8,622 nt of DNA from JAFGED01 sp964551295 (GTDB lineage: Bacteria; Chloroflexota; Anaerolineae; B4-G1), in assembly GCA_964551295.1 (NCBI GenBank), contig CAZKDJ010000174.1:1-8622 (forward strand). Direction: 5' to 3'. Below the pieces are notes generated by a model, which did no database searches, had not been told where the DNA came from, and saw only the letters and a list, made by a program, of their open reading frames with translations. This document shows positions 6,700-8,622 of this stretch, piece by piece (within the stretch, counting starts at the first letter, position 1; the number at the start of each line of letters is the position of its first letter). The position numbers were made by a program, and so were the translations under genes.

Positions 6700-6733
6700 C
6701 CAGCCTTCCGATCTCCGGGAGGCTGGTTTTTTT
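6700..6733 (+). terminator. Strong intrinsic terminator / attenuator
   Basis: CCAGCCTTCC (6700-6709) pairs with GGGAGGCTGG (6717-6726) over 10 bp, including one U-G wobble, with a 7-nt loop. Seven T (6727-6733) follow directly. This is a textbook rho-independent terminator. It lies about 190 bp before proC in the same direction, so proC-proS expression either reads through it or needs a second promoter, which I do not see. Confidence 0.88.
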
Positions 6734-6757
6734 GTGCAGGCGCTCGTGGCGGGGAGA

Positions 6758-6905
6758 CTCAGTAGATCCAAATTCTTGGTGTGCACATGTGCGTGTTGAT
6801 GAAAATCACCTGCGAAACCGTCATTCTGAGCGTAGCGAAGAATCTCCGCCCTGCATTGGGAGACTCCTCGCTCCGCTCGGAGTGACGAAAATTGGATCTA
6901 CTGAG
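6758..6905. mobile_element. Nested palindromic MITE-like element, 148 bp
   Basis: The ends are inverted repeats: CTCAGTAGATCCAA (6758-6771) is exactly the reverse complement of the end at 6892-6905, with weaker similarity just outside (AGA versus AGT). Inside is a second inverted repeat, 6819-6847 against 6859-6887, 24 of 29 positions matching, with cores TCATTCTGAGCGTAGCGAAG and CTTCGCTACGCTCAGAATGA when read on the other strand. That core type is a widespread intergenic repeat in many bacteria (general knowledge). Between the left end and the inner repeat lies a perfect 10-bp palindrome, GCACATGTGC (6783-6792). There is no transposase, so it would be non-autonomous. No clear target duplication is visible. 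The right end stops only 6 nt before the proC ribosome binding site. Confidence 0.65.
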
Positions 6906-6911
6906 ACTTAC

Positions 6912-6916
6912 GGAGG
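6912..6916 (+). promoter_or_regulatory. Ribosome binding site fixing the proC start
   Basis: GGAGG lies 8 nt before the ATG at 6925. This supports that start over a TTG at 6892, which lies inside the palindromic element, and over a second in-frame ATG at 6934. Confidence 0.75.
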
Positions 6917-6924
6917 ATGACGTG

Positions 6925-7611
6925 ATGAGAGAAATGCGTATCGCCATTCTCGGCGCGGGGAATCTCGGTACTTGTATCGCTAGTGGGCTGGTCGAATCCG
7001 GCCGCTTTTCACCTGAGAACATCTCGTTGACCAGGCGGAACACGCATCTGCTCGACCCGATGAAAGCGCGCGGATTCGTCGTGCAGAAGGACAATGCCGA
7101 GGCGGTCAGGAACTCGACCGTTATCATCGTCGCCGTCGAGCCACATCAGATCGACGGCCTGCTGGAGGAAATCGGGCCGCACCTGACCCCCGGCAGGCAC
7201 GTCGTTATCTCGACCGTCACCGGTGCCAGCATTGCCCAGATCGCCGAGCAGATTGGGAGGGGCGTGGCAGTCGTGCGCGCCATGCCCAATACGGCCATCG
7301 GCGTGCGCGAGTCCATGACGTGCCTGGCGTCGGATGGCGCAGACGCTGCCGCTCTGGACGTCGCCAAGTCGATCTTTGAGGCTGTCGGCAGGACGCTGGT
7401 CATCGCGGCGCAGACGGCGAAAGGGGCGGCCTCGTTGCTGACGATGGGCAGCCACCCCGAACACGAGATCGACAGGGTCACGACGCCCAGCGGGTGCACC
7501 ATCGCCGGGCTGAACCAGATGGAGCACGCGGGTTTCAGCTCGGCGATGATCAAGGGCATCACCGTCTCTGCGGAGAAGGCAGCCAAGCTTTATGCAAACA
7601 GCGGCGATTGA
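6925..7611 (+). CDS. proC: Pyrroline-5-carboxylate reductase, internally shortened
   Basis: Enzyme of the last step of proline synthesis, reducing pyrroline-5-carboxylate with NAD(P)H. The 228-residue product has the Rossmann glycine motif GAGNLG (10-15), then VIIVAVEPHQI, VVISTVTGAS and the family signature MPNTAIGVRESMT. The C-terminal dimerisation part keeps AAQTAKGAASLL, GSHPEHEIDRVTTPSGCTIAGLNQMEHAGFSSA (written without a break only here for position, residues about 175-205 in part) as in family members. Usual length is about 265-275. After GRTLVI (ending at Ile160) the sequence jumps straight to AAQT, so the intervening segment of about 40-47 residues that normally holds a GSGPAY-type motif and dimer helices is absent, in frame. 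It may be inactive, a diverged form, or an assembly collapse. proS follows after 44 bp, probably in one operon; upstream lie the palindromic element and the leader RNA. Confidence 0.85.
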   Translation: MREMRIAILGAGNLGTCIASGLVESGRFSPENISLTRRNTHLLDPMKARGFVVQKDNAEAVRNSTVIIVAVEPHQIDGLLEEIGPHLTPGRHVVISTVTGASIAQIAEQIGRGVAVVRAMPNTAIGVRESMTCLASDGADAAALDVAKSIFEAVGRTLVIAAQTAKGAASLLTMGSHPEHEIDRVTTPSGCTIAGLNQMEHAGFSSAMIKGITVSAEKAAKLYANSGD

Positions 7612-7641
7612 ACAGGTATTTCGTTTGAGCACACTGCACAC

Positions 7642-7648
7642 GAGGAGG
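7642..7648 (+). promoter_or_regulatory. Ribosome binding site fixing the proS start
   Basis: GAGGAGG lies 7 nt before the ATG at 7656. It supports that start over the second in-frame ATG at 7662. Confidence 0.8.
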
Positions 7649-7655
7649 TAAAGCG

Positions 7656-8622
7656 ATGAGAATGAGTCAGCTTTTCGGCCAGACCCTGCGTCAGCCACCG
7701 TCCGATGCTCAGATTGCCAGCCATCAACTACTGGTCCGGGCGGGATACATCCGCCAACTGGGGGCCGGCATCTTTAGCTATCTGCACCTGGCGCGGCGTT
7801 CCATGACCAAGATCGAGAATATCCTGCGCCAGGAGATGGACCGAATCGGCGGGCAGGAGATCACCATGCCCATCGTCCAGCCGGCCGACGTGTGGAAGGG
7901 AACGGGCCGCTGGTACGAGATCGGCTCGGAGATGGGGCGTTTTCACGATCGGAACGACCGGGACATGGTGCTGGCGATGACACACGAGGAGGTCATCACC
8001 GACCTGGTGCGCACGGAGGTGCGGTCCTACAGGCACCTGCCACGCCTGCTCTACCACATCCAGACCAAGTGGCGCGACGAGCCTCGCCCGCGCGCTGGCC
8101 TGATCCGAGTGCGTGAGTTCACCATGAAGGATAGCTACAGCCTGGATGCTGATTGGGCGGGCCTGGACACCCAGTACCGCGCGCACTACCAGGCCTACTT
8201 TGACATCGCCCATCGCTGCGGCCTGCCTGTGGTCGCGGTCAGATCGGACGTGGGGATGATGGGCGGCAAGATGGCCCACGAGTTCATGTATCTCACCTCC
8301 ATCGGAGAGGACACCCTCCTCATCTGTGACGCGTGCGGCTACGCGGCCAACCGCCAGATCGCTGATTTCCAAAAGCCTACCCCCGTCGAGGAACCACCCA
8401 GCCCGGTCGAAAAGGTCGCCACACCCGATATCACCACCATCGAGGACCTGACCGCTTTCCTGGACGTGCCTGCGTCGAGGACGGCCAAGGCGGTTTTCAC
8501 GATGGCGACGGTCACGGAGGATCAGGAGGACGTGGAAAAGCTCGTGTTCGCCATCGTGCGCGGGGACATGGACGTCAACGAGACCAAGCTGGCCAACGCG
8601 GTGAAAGCCAAGGCGCTGCGCC
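7656..8622 (+). CDS. proS: Prolyl-tRNA synthetase, bacterial type, 3' end outside window
   Basis: Class II enzyme that charges tRNA-Pro with proline in the cytoplasm. The frame stays open from the ATG at 7656 to the right edge, giving 322 complete codons of a protein usually near 570-600. The N-terminus MRMSQLFGQTLRQPP and the region GAGIFSYLHLARR fit motif 1. Motif 2 is at about residues 136-160 (QTKWRDEPRPRAGLIRVREF, then MKDSYS). GGKMAHEFMYL follows, then CDACGYAAN with Cys224 and Cys227, which opens the inserted editing (INS) domain of bacterial-type ProRS that removes mischarged alanine. Lys278 in TAKAVF occupies the place of the known editing lysine of E. coli ProRS (Lys279). The editing domain is cut by the window edge, and motif 3 and the anticodon domain lie beyond. 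It follows proC by 44 bp on the same strand, with no terminator between, so co-transcription is likely. Confidence 0.96.
   Translation, partial: MRMSQLFGQTLRQPPSDAQIASHQLLVRAGYIRQLGAGIFSYLHLARRSMTKIENILRQEMDRIGGQEITMPIVQPADVWKGTGRWYEIGSEMGRFHDRNDRDMVLAMTHEEVITDLVRTEVRSYRHLPRLLYHIQTKWRDEPRPRAGLIRVREFTMKDSYSLDADWAGLDTQYRAHYQAYFDIAHRCGLPVVAVRSDVGMMGGKMAHEFMYLTSIGEDTLLICDACGYAANRQIADFQKPTPVEEPPSPVEKVATPDITTIEDLTAFLDVPASRTAKAVFTMATVTEDQEDVEKLVFAIVRGDMDVNETKLANAVKAKALR

Larger units (their letters stand above)
6584..6733 (+). ncRNA. Structured leader or small RNA of about 150 nt
   Basis: The region runs from the predicted start of a strong promoter to a strong terminator. By eye it folds as a rod: an outer stem GACTGTG (6591-6597) with CACA-c-GTC (6685-6692); an asymmetric internal loop; GACCCCCGC (6612-6620) with GCGGGTGTC (6670-6678), one mismatch; GCAGC (6626-6630) with GCTGC (6665-6669); GCCGT (6636-6640) with ACGGT (6656-6660); and TCCC (6641-6644) with GGGA (6651-6654). 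It matches no riboswitch or housekeeping RNA that I can name. Closing stem, bubble and terminal rod recall 6S RNA in outline, but it is shorter. Its position before proC-proS and the small open frame inside it favour a regulatory leader. Confidence is for a structured transcript, not for a family. Confidence 0.55.

Noticed and set aside
6584..6733. T-box riboswitch sensing tRNA-Pro
   Set aside because: A T-box would fit the gene context, but I find no convincing T-box sequence (GGTGGNACCGCG type). The nearest, GGGTGTCACTGG at 6672-6683, does not match, and the terminator stem does not overlap it as required.
6584..6733. SRP RNA, SAM, glycine, guanidine or fluoride riboswitch
   Set aside because: None of the conserved core sequences that I know for these RNAs is present.
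6758..6905. CRISPR array
   Set aside because: The repeats are inverted and nested, not direct and evenly spaced, and no cas gene is near.
6892..6924. Longer proC start at TTG 6892
   Set aside because: It lies in the end of the palindromic element without a ribosome binding site, whereas ATG 6925 has GGAGG at 8 nt.
7728..8372. Minus-strand frame of 214 codons opposite proS
   Set aside because: The plus strand encodes an unmistakable ProRS through this whole interval.

Overview
The window is high-GC bacterial DNA with seven protein genes, one of them cut by the right edge. The gene families, and the secreted protein with Thr-Pro-rich linkers and C-terminal membrane anchors, suggest a Chloroflexota (Anaerolineae-like) genome or metagenome contig. 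That placement is inferred from style and was not tested. Positions 1-119 look like a contig-end artefact: a long G run followed by a C run, flanked by inverted copies of the same sequence.

Layout. 155-787 (-): a small membrane-anchored protein of unknown function. 788-1009: an intergenic stretch with two low-complexity dispersed repeats and a hairpin. 1010-1654 (-): a one-component regulator, FHA domain plus OmpR-type winged helix. It is divergent from a tail-anchored Ser/Thr protein kinase at 1720-2706 (+), and 65 bp hold the control signals of both. This resembles the PknH/EmbR kinase-regulator pairing, with the domains in the opposite order. 2743-5601 (-): a large exported GH3 (NagZ-like) protein that appears to lack the usual catalytic Asp-His dyad and ends in an Ig-like domain and about three membrane segments. 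5698-6462 (-): an inositol-monophosphatase-family enzyme that may share a transcript with the GH3 gene.

6463-6924 is the most information-rich stretch. It holds divergent promoters, including a near-consensus TTGACA-17-TAAAAT, a structured transcript of about 150 nt containing a possible 21-codon proline-containing leader peptide, a strong intrinsic terminator, and a 148-bp nested palindromic (MITE-like) element. Next come proC (6925-7611) and proS (7656 to the edge), spaced as an operon. Both concern proline (synthesis and tRNA charging), so the leader is a candidate proline-responsive attenuator; a free-standing small RNA is the alternative. The proC product seems to lack a conserved internal segment of roughly 40-47 residues that includes the region normally carrying the GSGPAY-type motif.
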